Source: Oleiphilus messinensis (GTDB lineage Bacteria > Pseudomonadota > Gammaproteobacteria > Pseudomonadales > Oleiphilaceae). From it: a stretch of DNA of 64,000 nt. This document shows, one piece after another, positions 9,540 through 18,099 of the stretch. The translations under genes and the position numbers were made by a program. The stretch lies in the NCBI RefSeq assembly GCF_002162375.1, contig NZ_CP021425.1, forward strand, positions 5,316,001 through 5,380,000, written 5' to 3'. The stretch's first letter is position 1. Each line of letters starts with the position of its first letter. The notes beneath the pieces are model-generated. The model had not been told where the DNA came from, did no database searches, and saw only the letters and a program-made list of their open reading frames with translations.

Positions 9540-10298
9540 CTATTCTTTGTCACTACCCCGTTTGCTCTCCGGCAAATAGGTTCTCAGCATACTTTCAATA
9601 ACCCGAGGATTCTGACCCGCCTGAATCGCCAGCAAGGCATCGATAACCATACTCTTGATCATTTCCTCTTCAGTCATGCGTAACTTCAACTTGTCAGCGA
9701 TAGGAACGGCTATCATATTCGCCAGCATCGCACCATACAGAGTAGTTAGCAGCGCTACCGCCATGGCCGGTCCAATTGATTTTGGATCATCCATATTCGA
9801 CAGCATCGCGACCAAACCGATCAAGGTACCTATCATACCCATTGCGGGCGCTACATCGCCTAGACAACCAAATACACTGCTACCGGTCTTATGCCGCTCA
9901 ACTGCCAGATTTTTATCTCGGTTCATCAACCCCCGAACAACATCGGCATCATGGCCATCTATCAATAACTGGATTCCTTTGGCCAGAAAGTCATTACTGA
10001 TCGGTTTACCTTCGAGGGACAAAAGCCCCCCTTTCCGCGCGGTTTCCGCTAACTCTACGACGGATTCAATCAATTCCTCCGGTGATTGCAATTTGAACAT
10101 AAATGCTTTAACCGCAACTTTTCCTGCACCCAGAAACTGACCCAACGAAAACTTCATCAATGCGACCAGCAAGCTTCCAACTAGAACAATCAAAATTGAC
10201 GGCACATCAACAAACATTCCTATCGAACCACCAAGCAACATCGCCATCACTACGATGGCTATACCGCCAACCAAGCCGATGAGGGTCGCTAAATCCAC
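9540..10298 (-). CDS. pomA: Flagellar motor stator protein PomA (sodium type)
   Basis: PomA forms the four-helix ring around PomB and pushes on FliG. The 252-residue length, the start MDLATLIGLVGGIAIV, the charged cytoplasmic loop (RGLMNRDKNLAVERHKTG) and the channel helix GDVAPAMGMIGTLIGLV match Vibrio PomA. Translation begins at a GTG (10296-10298) with AAGGAG about 7 bases upstream, a strong site that decides the start. It is the first gene of pomA-pomB-pilZ and is divergent from xseB-ispA-dxs, the same neighbourhood as in Vibrio. Confidence 0.95.
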   Translation of the reverse strand: MDLATLIGLVGGIAIVVMAMLLGGSIGMFVDVPSILIVLVGSLLVALMKFSLGQFLGAGKVAVKAFMFKLQSPEELIESVVELAETARKGGLLSLEGKPISNDFLAKGIQLLIDGHDADVVRGLMNRDKNLAVERHKTGSSVFGCLGDVAPAMGMIGTLIGLVAMLSNMDDPKSIGPAMAVALLTTLYGAMLANMIAVPIADKLKLRMTEEEMIKSMVIDALLAIQAGQNPRVIESMLRTYLPESKRGSDKE

Positions 10299-10619
10299 AC
10301 TTTACTCCTTTGTCTGCATTTTGATTTGATCAGCGGAATTGACCGGGGACAATAAGATTCTCCGGGATCAGGTGAGGCCATTCTCGCGCAACTGAACTCG
10401 AGCTGCCCCTGATACGCCTGCATGTAACCTGAGGGAACAGGTTTTATTTGTTTTTTGCCCTGATATACTTGCCAACACTGTTACTTAGTTTAGCCAGTAT
10501 TTAGTAAAATTCCTGAATATTGTGGCAAAATTTATCATTAAGAATCCTTGCATTTCATACTGATACCTAAATTAACATTGTGTATCGACTGATGTGCAAT
10601 CAGCTGCGCAGGCAATTCC
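10299..10619. other. Divergent control region between pomA and xseB
   Basis: These 321 bp contain no credible gene. They must hold promoters for the pomAB-pilZ operon (leftward) and for xseB-ispA (rightward). The right half is AT-rich; TATCAT near 10536 could be a -10 box for xseB, but its -35 is poor. I could not pick out a sigma-28 or sigma-54 type flagellar promoter with confidence. Confidence 0.6.
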
Positions 10620-10868
10620 ATGACTGAGAATGAAAACCCGATTCCATTTGAACAATCCTTGCAAGAACTTGAATCCATCGTTAAAAAGATGGAACAAGGT
10701 GAGCTATCTCTGGATGATTCTCTCAAAGCCTTTGAGCGTGGCGTCGCTTTAAGCAGACAGTGTCAAAATGCATTGAAGGAAGCGGAATTAAAAGTTGCCA
10801 AACTCACCGCAGAGGGAACCCTGGAACCTTTTAATCTCGGAACAGATATGGAAGAGAGTGGCCAATAA
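10620..10868 (+). CDS. xseB: Exodeoxyribonuclease VII small subunit
   Basis: XseB is the short helical subunit that coats the XseA nuclease, which degrades single-stranded DNA from both ends. The 82 residues include the family core [20 protein letters not shown], then [15 protein letters not shown] and a helical C-terminal part. It begins at ATG 10620 and ends four bases before the ispA start, so the two are translated from one message, as in most gammaproteobacteria. Confidence 0.95.
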   Translation: MTENENPIPFEQSLQELESIVKKMEQGELSLDDSLKAFERGVALSRQCQNALKEAELKVAKLTAEGTLEPFNLGTDMEESGQ

Positions 10869-10872
10869 GCAC

Positions 10873-11781
10873 ATGGAATCGTTAGAATTATTTTTAGCTG
10901 ACTGCCAACATCAGGTAGACACAAAGCTTGATCAATTGCTTCCTTCCGAAGCGGATTCCCCCGCGCGCCTTTATCAAGCACTGCGCTACAGCTGCCTGGC
11001 TCCAGGAAAGCGGATCCGACCCGCCCTGACACTGGCCACTGCAGCAGCATTTAGTGGCACGATGGACTCTCGCCGTGAGTCTGAATGCGCAATTTACCCT
11101 GCTTGTGCGATTGAGCTCATTCACACTTATTCACTGATTCATGATGATCTGCCGGCAATGGACGACGATGACCTTCGACGGGGCATTCCAACCTGTCACA
11201 AGGCGTTCGACGAAGCGACTGCAATATTGGCGGGTGATGCATTACAAAGTTTCGCATTTGAAATACTCAGTCAGGCCGATCTTATCAATGTTCAATCTCG
11301 TCTTGAAATGATCAATACACTTGCTATCGCAAGTGGCGCTCGAGGCATGGTTGCAGGACAAGCCATTGATCTGGCGGCAGTAGGCAAGGTGCTTACGCTG
11401 GAAGCCCTTGAAGTAATGCATCTGTACAAAACTGGCGCATTAATTGAGGCAAGCGTAGTCATGGGTGCACTGGCCGCTAATCAGCACGATCCGGAAGTGC
11501 TCGGTCACCTACGCTCATTTGCTCGCAGTATCGGTCTCGCATTCCAAGTGCAGGATGATATCCTGGATGTGGAATCGAGCACTGAAACATTGGGTAAAAG
11601 ACAAGGTTCGGATCTGGCCAACAACAAACCCACCTACACCTCGTTACTGGGTTTAACTGGGGCCAAAGACAAGCGAGACCAACTCCTGAACCTTGCCACA
11701 CAAGCACTCCGAAACTTGCCGAATACCGATACACGGCGATTACAGCAGTTGAGCGAATATATTATCTCGCGCAATAAATAA
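10873..11781 (+). CDS. ispA: Farnesyl diphosphate synthase (geranyltranstransferase)
   Basis: IspA condenses isopentenyl diphosphate with dimethylallyl and geranyl diphosphate to give farnesyl diphosphate, the precursor of the undecaprenyl carrier and quinone tails. The 302-residue protein has the two aspartate-rich motifs: DDLPAMDDDDLRRG near residue 90 and QDDILDVESS near residue 230, plus GKRIRP for diphosphate binding. I set the start at ATG 10873, four bases after xseB; an ATG at 10795 in frame lies inside xseB. The insertion sequence begins 31 bp after its stop, so the message no longer runs cleanly into dxs. Confidence 0.95.
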   Translation: MESLELFLADCQHQVDTKLDQLLPSEADSPARLYQALRYSCLAPGKRIRPALTLATAAAFSGTMDSRRESECAIYPACAIELIHTYSLIHDDLPAMDDDDLRRGIPTCHKAFDEATAILAGDALQSFAFEILSQADLINVQSRLEMINTLAIASGARGMVAGQAIDLAAVGKVLTLEALEVMHLYKTGALIEASVVMGALAANQHDPEVLGHLRSFARSIGLAFQVQDDILDVESSTETLGKRQGSDLANNKPTYTSLLGLTGAKDKRDQLLNLATQALRNLPNTDTRRLQQLSEYIISRNK

Positions 11782-11802
11782 ACCGTTTTCGGTACACTAA
11801 TT

Positions 11803-11812
11803 GACTGAGCTC
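11803..11812. repeat. Left copy of the 10-bp target site duplication
   Basis: GACTGAGCTC here is identical to 13021-13030, flanking the insertion sequence on both sides. Its presence in perfect form shows the element arrived by transposition and that neither end has since been lost. Confidence 0.95.
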
Positions 11813-11833
11813 CAGGGCAACCTAGCAATAATT
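11813..11833 (+). repeat. Left terminal inverted repeat of the insertion sequence
   Basis: This 21-bp sequence is the exact reverse complement of 13000-13020. The transposase stop codon at 11832-11834 overlaps its inner end. Confidence 0.95.
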
Positions 11834-12926
11834 AACCAAATAACAATTTTTCACGAAAGGTATCGTCCACGGCAGAAGCCATAACTCGGTGCTTTTTCCG
11901 TTTTATCGTGCTGTCCTTAGTTAACAAGTTCATGCAATACCTCTTAATCATGGTTAAGTTTAGGGGCCCGTTTGCTGAATGAAGTGTACTATGGTCATCA
12001 CCGTAAACAACGTCCAACCACCAATGCAATGGATTCTCAACCTGCCAATGAGAACGTATAGCCTTCGCTGCTTTCCTGGCATTAACTTGAAGTGAAGAGA
12101 TATACCATGACGATTGTTCTTGGATCGATACTCCAATTGTGCGCTTCCTTTCAACCAGAATAACTGACTTTAGCCCTCGCCATTCGGCTTTGTTATCTAC
12201 CCAATCGGTCAAAGCAAAGTGGGTATATTTTCGTTGTTCAAGACGCCCGTGACCCTTATCAATTTCCTCATACGTTTCAATGCTTACATTGTCGAAGCCT
12301 TCTCTGCATTGGAGATGATGGAACGCTTTTATCTCATTAAACAGACGTCTCTGGTTACCTTTTATCTGAAGAACATAGTCATTCTTACTCTCTATTATTT
12401 TTGAGGCGATAGCTTTTTGGCACCCCATTGCATCCGTTGTTATTACAGCTTTGCGTGCATCAAGGAGATCAATAACCTCTGGAATCGTTTTTATTTCGTT
12501 CTTTTTGCCTTTTGATTCAAGTGCCGCTAGCGTGATTCCGTACTGTGACGACCAGGCACTTATAACGTGTAGCGCTTCTGTAGACGATGTCGCAGTGCCT
12601 TTCATTGTTTTGCCATCAATTGCAATACAATCTCCGTCACTGCAATATTTTTGCGTTTTGGCAAACTCATCAAATACATCTATCAGCGATTGCGGCTTTA
12701 TTGAACACAGTAAATATCTCAGTGTTTCAGGGCACGGAGCCCTCTCCAGTTTTACAAATTTGTTGAACCAATCTAACTTGAGTCTTGCAAACTCACACAT
12801 CTCATCAACGGAGTCATAGCCGCTGAGTACCGATGCGAATATGATCAATAGTAGGCTATCCAGAGAATACACTTGGTTTTTATCATTTCGAGGATCCGAA
12901 ATGATGCTAAATGCAGCTAATTCCAT
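11832..12926 (-). CDS. ISAs1-family DDE transposase
   Basis: The 364-residue protein has the family blocks in order: an N-terminal DDE-associated region (residues 1-90), CIAIDGKTMKG with the first catalytic Asp (104), VITTDAMGCQKAIA with the second Asp (165), LQIKGNQ, KGHGRLEQR, and SHWQVENPLHWWLDV with the probable catalytic Glu (297). No frameshift or stop interrupts it. The ATG at 12924-12926 has GGGAGG 8 bases upstream, an unusually strong site. That site can pair with CTCCC just upstream (stem 12935-12939 with 12948-12952), a layout that could limit translation from read-through transcripts; this is inference. Confidence 0.95.
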   Translation of the reverse strand: MELAAFSIISDPRNDKNQVYSLDSLLLIIFASVLSGYDSVDEMCEFARLKLDWFNKFVKLERAPCPETLRYLLCSIKPQSLIDVFDEFAKTQKYCSDGDCIAIDGKTMKGTATSSTEALHVISAWSSQYGITLAALESKGKKNEIKTIPEVIDLLDARKAVITTDAMGCQKAIASKIIESKNDYVLQIKGNQRRLFNEIKAFHHLQCREGFDNVSIETYEEIDKGHGRLEQRKYTHFALTDWVDNKAEWRGLKSVILVERKRTIGVSIQEQSSWYISSLQVNARKAAKAIRSHWQVENPLHWWLDVVYGDDHSTLHSANGPLNLTMIKRYCMNLLTKDSTIKRKKHRVMASAVDDTFREKLLFG

Positions 12927-12999
12927 TGTTCTACCTCCCTTTTTGTTGGGAGTGTAACAATTAACGAGTTAAATTCAGATATTTAAGCTTAAATTGATC

Positions 13000-13020
13000 A
13001 ATTATTGCTAGGTTGCCCTG
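13000..13020 (-). repeat. Right terminal inverted repeat of the insertion sequence
   Basis: This is the exact reverse complement of 11813-11833. It is followed at once by the right copy of the target duplication. Confidence 0.95.
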
Positions 13021-13030
13021 GACTGAGCTC
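13021..13030. repeat. Right copy of the 10-bp target site duplication
   Basis: GACTGAGCTC matches 11803-11812 exactly. Original DNA resumes here and runs 82 bp to the dxs start. Confidence 0.95.
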
Positions 13031-13051
13031 CTTAAATGGCAAAGAAATACA

Positions 13052-13079
13052 TGCTCATGGTGACCAGTTCATTTATAAT
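13052..13079 (+). promoter_or_regulatory. dxs: Candidate promoter for dxs downstream of the insertion
   Basis: A perfect TATAAT lies at 13074-13079, 33 bp before the dxs ATG. The only -35 match is weak (TGCTCA at 13052-13057, 16-bp spacer). It lies in the original intergenic DNA, so dxs may have had its own promoter before the insertion; that would explain why the insertion is tolerated. Confidence 0.4.
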
Positions 13080-13112
13080 GGCTCGAATTTACCAACGATA
13101 TTAACTCTGCGA

Positions 13113-15071
13113 ATGCCGTATACACATATATTTCAGGAAATACCAACGCATCGTCCTAACACACCGTTATTGGACAGAGTAGACTCCCCTGCTCAGCTGC
13201 GACTGCTCAACGAAGAGCAACTATTGCAATTAGCCCATGAGCTTCGTGCCTATCTGCTCTACAGTGTTGGCCAGTCAGGCGGACATTTTGGTGCAGGCTT
13301 GGGTGTAATAGAATTAACGCTTGCTTTGCATTATGTGTATAACACGCCAGAGGATCGCTTGGTTTGGGATGTTGGTCACCAGGCCTACCCGCACAAAATC
13401 CTCACAGGACGCCGAGACGGCCTGTTAAAAATTCGCCAACAGGGCGAATTGTCTGGTTTTCCAAAACGTGATGAAAGTATTTACGACACCTTCGGTGTCG
13501 GGCATTCCAGTACATCCATCAGTGCCGCACTGGGCATGTCTTTAGCAGCGAAACTCAATGGCGAGCAGCGCAAGGCCATTGCTGTCATCGGCGATGGCGC
13601 AATGACGGCTGGCATGGCATTCGAAGCCTTGAATCATGCTGGCGCAATCCGATCAGATTTACTGGTCGTTCTGAACGACAACGAGATGTCGATCTCAAAT
13701 AATGTCGGTGGTCTCTCAAACTATTTCGCACGCATCTTATCCAGTAAAACCTACCAATCAATGCGTGATACCGGAAAAAAAGCCCTGAGCGGAACGCCAC
13801 AACTCATGGAGTTGGCCCGAAAAACGGAAGAACACTTCAAAGGAATGGTTGCCCCAGGAACACTATTTGAAGAATTGGGCTTTAACTACATTGGCCCCAT
13901 TGATGGACATAACCTTCCGGAATTAATTAATGCGCTTGAAAATATCAGAGAATTCGAGGGACCTCAGTTCCTGCATATTGTCACGAAAAAAGGTAAAGGA
14001 TTTGCACCGGCGGAGCTAGACCCCATCGGCTACCACGCCATTAACAAACTTGCACCCACTCAGCCAGTTACGAGCCTCCCTCCAGCCAAACCAAAATCTC
14101 TGAATGTTTCGAAAGCCCCCAAATTTTCCAATATCTTCGGGCGCTGGATCTGTGATATGGCCGAGCGCGACAAACGCTTGGTGGGCATTACCCCTGCGAT
14201 GAAGGAAGGATCTGATTTAATTGAATTCGCTGAACGATTTCCAGCTCGCTACCACGATGTAGCCATTGCAGAACAACACGCCGTAACGCTTGCAGCGGGT
14301 CTGGCCTGTGAGGATACCAAACCTGTCGTGGCAATTTACTCCACATTTTTACAACGGGCCTATGATCAACTAATACATGATGTTGCCATTCAGGATCTTG
14401 ATGTGCTCTTTGCCATTGACCGGGCTGGCTTGGTCGGGGAAGATGGTGCAACACATGCTGGCAGCTTTGACATTTCCTTTTTACGCTGTATTCCCAACAT
14501 GGTGATCATGACCCCGTCAGACGAAAACCAGACCCGAAAAATGCTGTCAACAGGCTATGAATATTGTGGCCCGGCCACAGTTCGCTACCCTCGAGGAAGC
14601 GGCGTAAATGCGCTTGTCGATGCCGATTTAGGTACACTACCTATCGGCAAAGGCCATATTGTTCGAGAAGGATCGGGAACGATTGCAATACTTGCATTTG
14701 GCACCGTCTTGCACTCGGCACTGGACTGCGCCGAAGCCTTAAATGCAACCGTCGTAGATATGCGGTTTGTGAAACCACTGGATGAAGAATTAGTACTCAA
14801 CCTGGCAGCGAATCACGAGCTCATTGTAACAGTGGAGGAGAATGTCGTCGCCGGAGGTGCCGGTAGCGCAGTATCGGAATACCTGCATCAGCAATCTATA
14901 CTGGTGCATCAGTTGCTTCTGGGATTACCGGACGAGTTTGTTCATCACGGTAAACAGGCAGATTTGCTAGATTATTGTAGGTTAAGTGCCGCAGGTATTC
15001 GCAAGGCGATAGAGGACAAACTCAAGAATATTCGCAGCAATCCAGCTTCAAAACTAGTGTCTCAATCCTGA
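13113..15071 (+). CDS. dxs: 1-deoxy-D-xylulose-5-phosphate synthase
   Basis: Dxs condenses pyruvate and glyceraldehyde 3-phosphate with thiamine diphosphate, the first step of the methylerythritol phosphate route to isoprenoids. The 652-residue protein has the family blocks [22 protein letters not shown] (catalytic His), [17 protein letters not shown], the thiamine-diphosphate motif [18 protein letters not shown] with LNDNEMSIS, and the C-terminal transketolase-like half ([13 protein letters not shown]). I set the start at ATG 13113, where [22 protein letters not shown] matches the Pseudomonas form. A longer frame from 13005 begins inside the insertion sequence end and cannot be the native start. 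It is an essential gene in most bacteria with this pathway. Confidence 0.96.
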   Translation: MPYTHIFQEIPTHRPNTPLLDRVDSPAQLRLLNEEQLLQLAHELRAYLLYSVGQSGGHFGAGLGVIELTLALHYVYNTPEDRLVWDVGHQAYPHKILTGRRDGLLKIRQQGELSGFPKRDESIYDTFGVGHSSTSISAALGMSLAAKLNGEQRKAIAVIGDGAMTAGMAFEALNHAGAIRSDLLVVLNDNEMSISNNVGGLSNYFARILSSKTYQSMRDTGKKALSGTPQLMELARKTEEHFKGMVAPGTLFEELGFNYIGPIDGHNLPELINALENIREFEGPQFLHIVTKKGKGFAPAELDPIGYHAINKLAPTQPVTSLPPAKPKSLNVSKAPKFSNIFGRWICDMAERDKRLVGITPAMKEGSDLIEFAERFPARYHDVAIAEQHAVTLAAGLACEDTKPVVAIYSTFLQRAYDQLIHDVAIQDLDVLFAIDRAGLVGEDGATHAGSFDISFLRCIPNMVIMTPSDENQTRKMLSTGYEYCGPATVRYPRGSGVNALVDADLGTLPIGKGHIVREGSGTIAILAFGTVLHSALDCAEALNATVVDMRFVKPLDEELVLNLAANHELIVTVEENVVAGGAGSAVSEYLHQQSILVHQLLLGLPDEFVHHGKQADLLDYCRLSAAGIRKAIEDKLKNIRSNPASKLVSQS

Positions 15072-15078
15072 AGACAGG

Positions 15079-15115
15079 GAATAACTTAGCGGTATGGATA
15101 GCTGCTAAGTTATTC
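15079..15115. terminator. Bidirectional hairpin between dxs and ribA
   Basis: A perfect 12-bp inverted repeat (15079-15090 and 15104-15115) encloses a 13-base loop and fills the 48-bp gap between two convergent stop codons. There is no long T-run, so it may act as a two-way terminator of modest strength or as an mRNA 3'-end protector. Confidence 0.6.
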
Positions 15116-15119
15116 AGCC

Positions 15120-15740
15120 CTAGACCGTTTCAGGTGGCTCATCATCCTGATGGGTAACTAACAGGTGCCCCAGCTTTTTCGCTTTCGTGGACAAATAGCC
15201 TTCATTGTGCGGGTTTCGCCCCACTTCTAACGGCACCCGTTCATTAACTTCGACACCATAACGCTTGAGTGCTTCCACTTTACGGGGGTTATTGGTCATC
15301 AGTTTAATCTGGGAAATCCCGACATGATCCAACATGGCTTTGCACATGCTGTAATCCCTTAAATCAGCCGCAAAACCGAGTCGCTCATTGGCCTCCACAG
15401 TATCCGCACCATGATCCTGAAGGTTGTAGGCTTTGATCTTGTTCAACAAACCTATTCCCCGCCCTTCCTGTCGAAGGTAGAGTAATACACCGCAGCCAGC
15501 CTCGGCTATCGAACGCAGCGCTTCGTTTAACTGGTACCCACAATCACAACGCATGCTGAACAATGCATCCCCGGTCAGGCACTCTGAGTGAGTTCGCGCC
15601 AAAACAGGCTGCCCACATCGAACATCACCAAACGTCAAAGCAATATGTTCCTTACCGGTGTCGATTTCTTCGAACCCGTGCATATTAAATTCACCAAATG
15701 GCGTCGGGAGACGACAACTAGCTACAAATCGAACAGACAC
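15120..15740 (-). CDS. ribA: GTP cyclohydrolase II
   Basis: RibA opens and hydrolyses GTP to give the pyrimidine precursor of riboflavin. The 206-residue protein has the three zinc cysteines in [19 protein letters not shown], the RQEGRGIGL loop, and the nucleotide-binding [13 protein letters not shown] block. It is a single-domain enzyme without a fused RibB. The start is a GTG at 15738-15740; an ATG four bases earlier is out of frame. It is the last gene of a leftward series and is convergent with dxs. Confidence 0.95.
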   Translation of the reverse strand: MSVRFVASCRLPTPFGEFNMHGFEEIDTGKEHIALTFGDVRCGQPVLARTHSECLTGDALFSMRCDCGYQLNEALRSIAEAGCGVLLYLRQEGRGIGLLNKIKAYNLQDHGADTVEANERLGFAADLRDYSMCKAMLDHVGISQIKLMTNNPRKVEALKRYGVEVNERVPLEVGRNPHNEGYLSTKAKKLGHLLVTHQDDEPPETV

Positions 15741-15825
15741 GCATATTCCTCAGTAATTTTTGCAGGCCAAGGATTGTACCAGAATGTGAGCCCCTTAACA
15801 CATTTCATACGACTAATTTCCCAAT

Positions 15826-16491
15826 CTAAAAGCGTTGTATTAATTGCAATACGCCGTCTTTCTCAACCATTTCCAGTCTTTTGAGGAAGCTCATTCCAAG
15901 TAAAATCATATCGGGCGAATCACCATCAAGTACACCTGCTTCCACGCCTGTCAGTTCGATCTCTCCGACCTTGACCCGATCCAGCGTCACCGAATAATAA
16001 GTTGCTACTCCTGATGCGGTCGCCACTTTACCCGGAGTACCTTCCAATCGAAACTGAATTCCCAAACGTTTTGCATGCTGCCTATTCATCGCGATAATCG
16101 TGGCCCCGGTATCAACCAGAAACCGCACCGGTAAGCCATTAATGCTACCCATTGCCGGATAATGGGCATTCACTCGGGCAATATTCGCATACCGGGTCTG
16201 GGGCTGGGCAAAACGCGTCGAGACAGTTTGTGACAAGCCAATCTCCATAGACTCGCCAGCCACCTCAACTGTCGCAATTCGACTGGTCGCTGACAGCAAT
16301 TTAATACCATTCGGGCCGGTATCGCCGACACGCATTAATTGTCCTGGCTGACCATTCACAGAAATCATGGCCTTACCCTTAAACAAAGCTTGAATTTCAA
16401 TCCGTAGCGCTTCTGCTGCAGTTACAGGAACCAATCCTGGCAATACAGATATTATCGAAAGGAAAGCAGTACTCGCCAACCGCGCTACCAT
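15826..16491 (-). CDS. Retropepsin-like aspartic protease, TIGR02281 family
   Basis: The 221-residue protein starts with a signal peptide or membrane anchor (residues 1-25) and ends in a retropepsin fold. The active-site motif is FLVDTGATIIAM near residue 130, and MILLGMSFLKRL near the C-terminus matches the second family block. A single copy of DTG implies that it works as a dimer. Its substrates in bacteria are not known. The ATG directly follows the moaA stop codon (TAA then ATG), so it is translationally coupled to moaA, although no link to molybdenum cofactor is known. Confidence 0.85.
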   Translation of the reverse strand: MVARLASTAFLSIISVLPGLVPVTAAEALRIEIQALFKGKAMISVNGQPGQLMRVGDTGPNGIKLLSATSRIATVEVAGESMEIGLSQTVSTRFAQPQTRYANIARVNAHYPAMGSINGLPVRFLVDTGATIIAMNRQHAKRLGIQFRLEGTPGKVATASGVATYYSVTLDRVKVGEIELTGVEAGVLDGDSPDMILLGMSFLKRLEMVEKDGVLQLIQRF

Positions 16492-17496
16492 TTACCCTCC
16501 TGTCATATTCATGAAGCGAAGGATTTGTGGGTCTTCCTCATGGCTGAAATAATGTCGTTCCGGTTTGATCGACATGGCATCAAGCAAGGTCGCCTGAAGG
16601 CGTGCAACATCATCGGGATATTTACGGATGACAGCCTTGAGGTCCACCGAATGTTCATTCCCCAAACACAACAACAAGCGACCTTCAGCGGTGACCCTGA
16701 CGCGATTACAGTCACCACAGAAATTATGGCTATGTGGCGAAATGAAACCGACCTTCGTGTCACTTCCAGCCAGATTGAAGTAGCGACTGGGTCCGCCAGT
16801 GGACTCTGTCGATTCAAGTAACGTATATTGCTCTGAAATCTTGTCTCTGAGCACATCACTGGAACAAAATGCCTCGGCCCGACTATGCTCAGTAATCTGG
16901 CCCAAGGGCATCTCTTCTATAAAACTGATATCCAGACCTTTCTCACAGGCAAAATTAACCAGATCCAACACCTCATCGAAATTGCGCCCCATCATAATCA
17001 CGGAGTTCAACTTTATTTTTTTGAATCCAGCACTGCGCGCAGCTTCAATTCCCTGCAACACCAGATCCAGATCTCCCGTCCGGGTCAACTCGCGAAAACG
17101 ATCAGACTTTAGACTGTCCAGACTAATATTGATTCGGCTCATGCCTGCTGAAACTAACTGATTTGCATATTTTGGTAACTGCGAGCCATTAGTGGTGAGC
17201 GTAAAGTCCTGTAGACCATCCAGAGCTCCGATATCCTGAACCAGCTGGATTACATTGCGCCGAATAAGCGGCTCGCCCCCAGTGAGCCTGATTTTTTTCA
17301 CACCAAGACCAACAAAGGCTTTGGCAACCAGTGCCAGCTCTTCCAGCGAGAGAACCTGTTGACGAGTAAGAAATGTCATTTCCTCATCCATACAGTAAAC
17401 ACAGCGAAAATCACATCGATCTGTAACAGATAACCGGACATAAGTCACCTGTCGACCAAATCGATCAATTAATTGCGCAGTACTATTGGATTCCAT
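16492..17496 (-). CDS. moaA: GTP 3',8-cyclase MoaA
   Basis: MoaA is a radical SAM enzyme that turns GTP into 3',8-cyclo-GTP, the first step of molybdopterin synthesis. The radical SAM cluster cysteines are C28, C32 and C35 (CDFRCVYC). The second cluster is in [23 protein letters not shown]. The chain ends in GG, as the family does, where the C-terminal tail enters the active site. The 334-residue length is normal. GAGGTG precedes the ATG at 17494-17496. MoaC, the next enzyme in the route, lies just upstream on the same strand. Confidence 0.96.
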   Translation of the reverse strand: MESNSTAQLIDRFGRQVTYVRLSVTDRCDFRCVYCMDEEMTFLTRQQVLSLEELALVAKAFVGLGVKKIRLTGGEPLIRRNVIQLVQDIGALDGLQDFTLTTNGSQLPKYANQLVSAGMSRINISLDSLKSDRFRELTRTGDLDLVLQGIEAARSAGFKKIKLNSVIMMGRNFDEVLDLVNFACEKGLDISFIEEMPLGQITEHSRAEAFCSSDVLRDKISEQYTLLESTESTGGPSRYFNLAGSDTKVGFISPHSHNFCGDCNRVRVTAEGRLLLCLGNEHSVDLKAVIRKYPDDVARLQATLLDAMSIKPERHYFSHEEDPQILRFMNMTGG

Positions 17497-17540
17497 CAGG
17501 TTACACCTCTTGAAGCAGTTAAAGCTTTTGGCGTTGGATT

Positions 17541-18020
17541 TTAGCCCTCAGCCTGCCAATGCCCGGAACGCCCACCGGACTTTTCCACTAACTTAACGTC
17601 AGAAATCACCATCCCTTTATCGACAGCCTTACACATATCATACAACGTTAATGCAGCAACACTCACCGCCGTTAATGCTTCCATTTCGACGCCGGTTTTG
17701 CCCGAAAGTTTACAAAAACTTGTAATCCGGATACCGGAATTATCCGGCTCAGGGTGCAACTCTACTTTGACAGAGGTCAACAGCAACGTGTGACAGAGCG
17801 GGATCAAGTCCGGGCATTTCTTAGCAGCCATAATTCCAGCAATTCGACATGTCGCTAAAACGTCTCCTTTTTTATGGCTACCATCCAGTATCATCTTTAA
17901 TGTTGTTGGCTGCATTTTTACAATTGCAGTTGCACGCGCGGAACGCTCAGTGATGTCTTTATCACCGACATCCACCATATGGGCTTCACCCTGCTCATTC
18001 AGATGCGTAAATTCGGACAT
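17541..18020 (-). CDS. moaC: Cyclic pyranopterin monophosphate synthase MoaC
   Basis: MoaC rearranges the MoaA product into cyclic pyranopterin monophosphate. The 159-residue protein has the conserved blocks [49 protein letters not shown] and the C-terminal KSGG, which hold the active-site lysines and histidine. It precedes moaA by 44 bp on the same strand, so the two are likely one operon. No moaD, moaE or molybdate transporter gene is visible, so the rest of the pathway lies elsewhere. Confidence 0.96.
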   Translation of the reverse strand: MSEFTHLNEQGEAHMVDVGDKDITERSARATAIVKMQPTTLKMILDGSHKKGDVLATCRIAGIMAAKKCPDLIPLCHTLLLTSVKVELHPEPDNSGIRITSFCKLSGKTGVEMEALTAVSVAALTLYDMCKAVDKGMVISDVKLVEKSGGRSGHWQAEG

Positions 18021-18099
18021 AAATATTCTCGACTAAATAACTTGGTTTTATCACAAAGCGTATAACAATGCCAAATTCACCATAGCCAGGCAACCGCCA

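Larger units (their letters stand above)
11813..13020. mobile_element. ISAs1-family insertion sequence, complete, 1208 bp
   Basis: The element is bounded by perfect 21-bp inverted repeats (11813-11833 and 13000-13020, starting CAGGGCAACC) and a perfect 10-bp target duplication. It carries one transposase gene read leftward. Length, terminal repeats and duplication size (8-10 bp) all agree with the ISAs1 family, which includes the E. coli H-repeat elements. It sits between ispA and dxs, in what was about 110 bp of intergenic DNA, and breaks neither coding region. All parts are intact, so it is probably active or recently arrived. Confidence 0.95.

Noticed and set aside
10299..10619. Sigma-28 or sigma-54 flagellar promoter before pomA
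   Set aside because: No sequence with correctly spaced boxes of either type could be found by eye.
13005..13112. N-terminal extension of the dxs frame
   Set aside because: It begins inside the insertion sequence end and adds 36 residues without family similarity; the native start at 13113 fits homologues.
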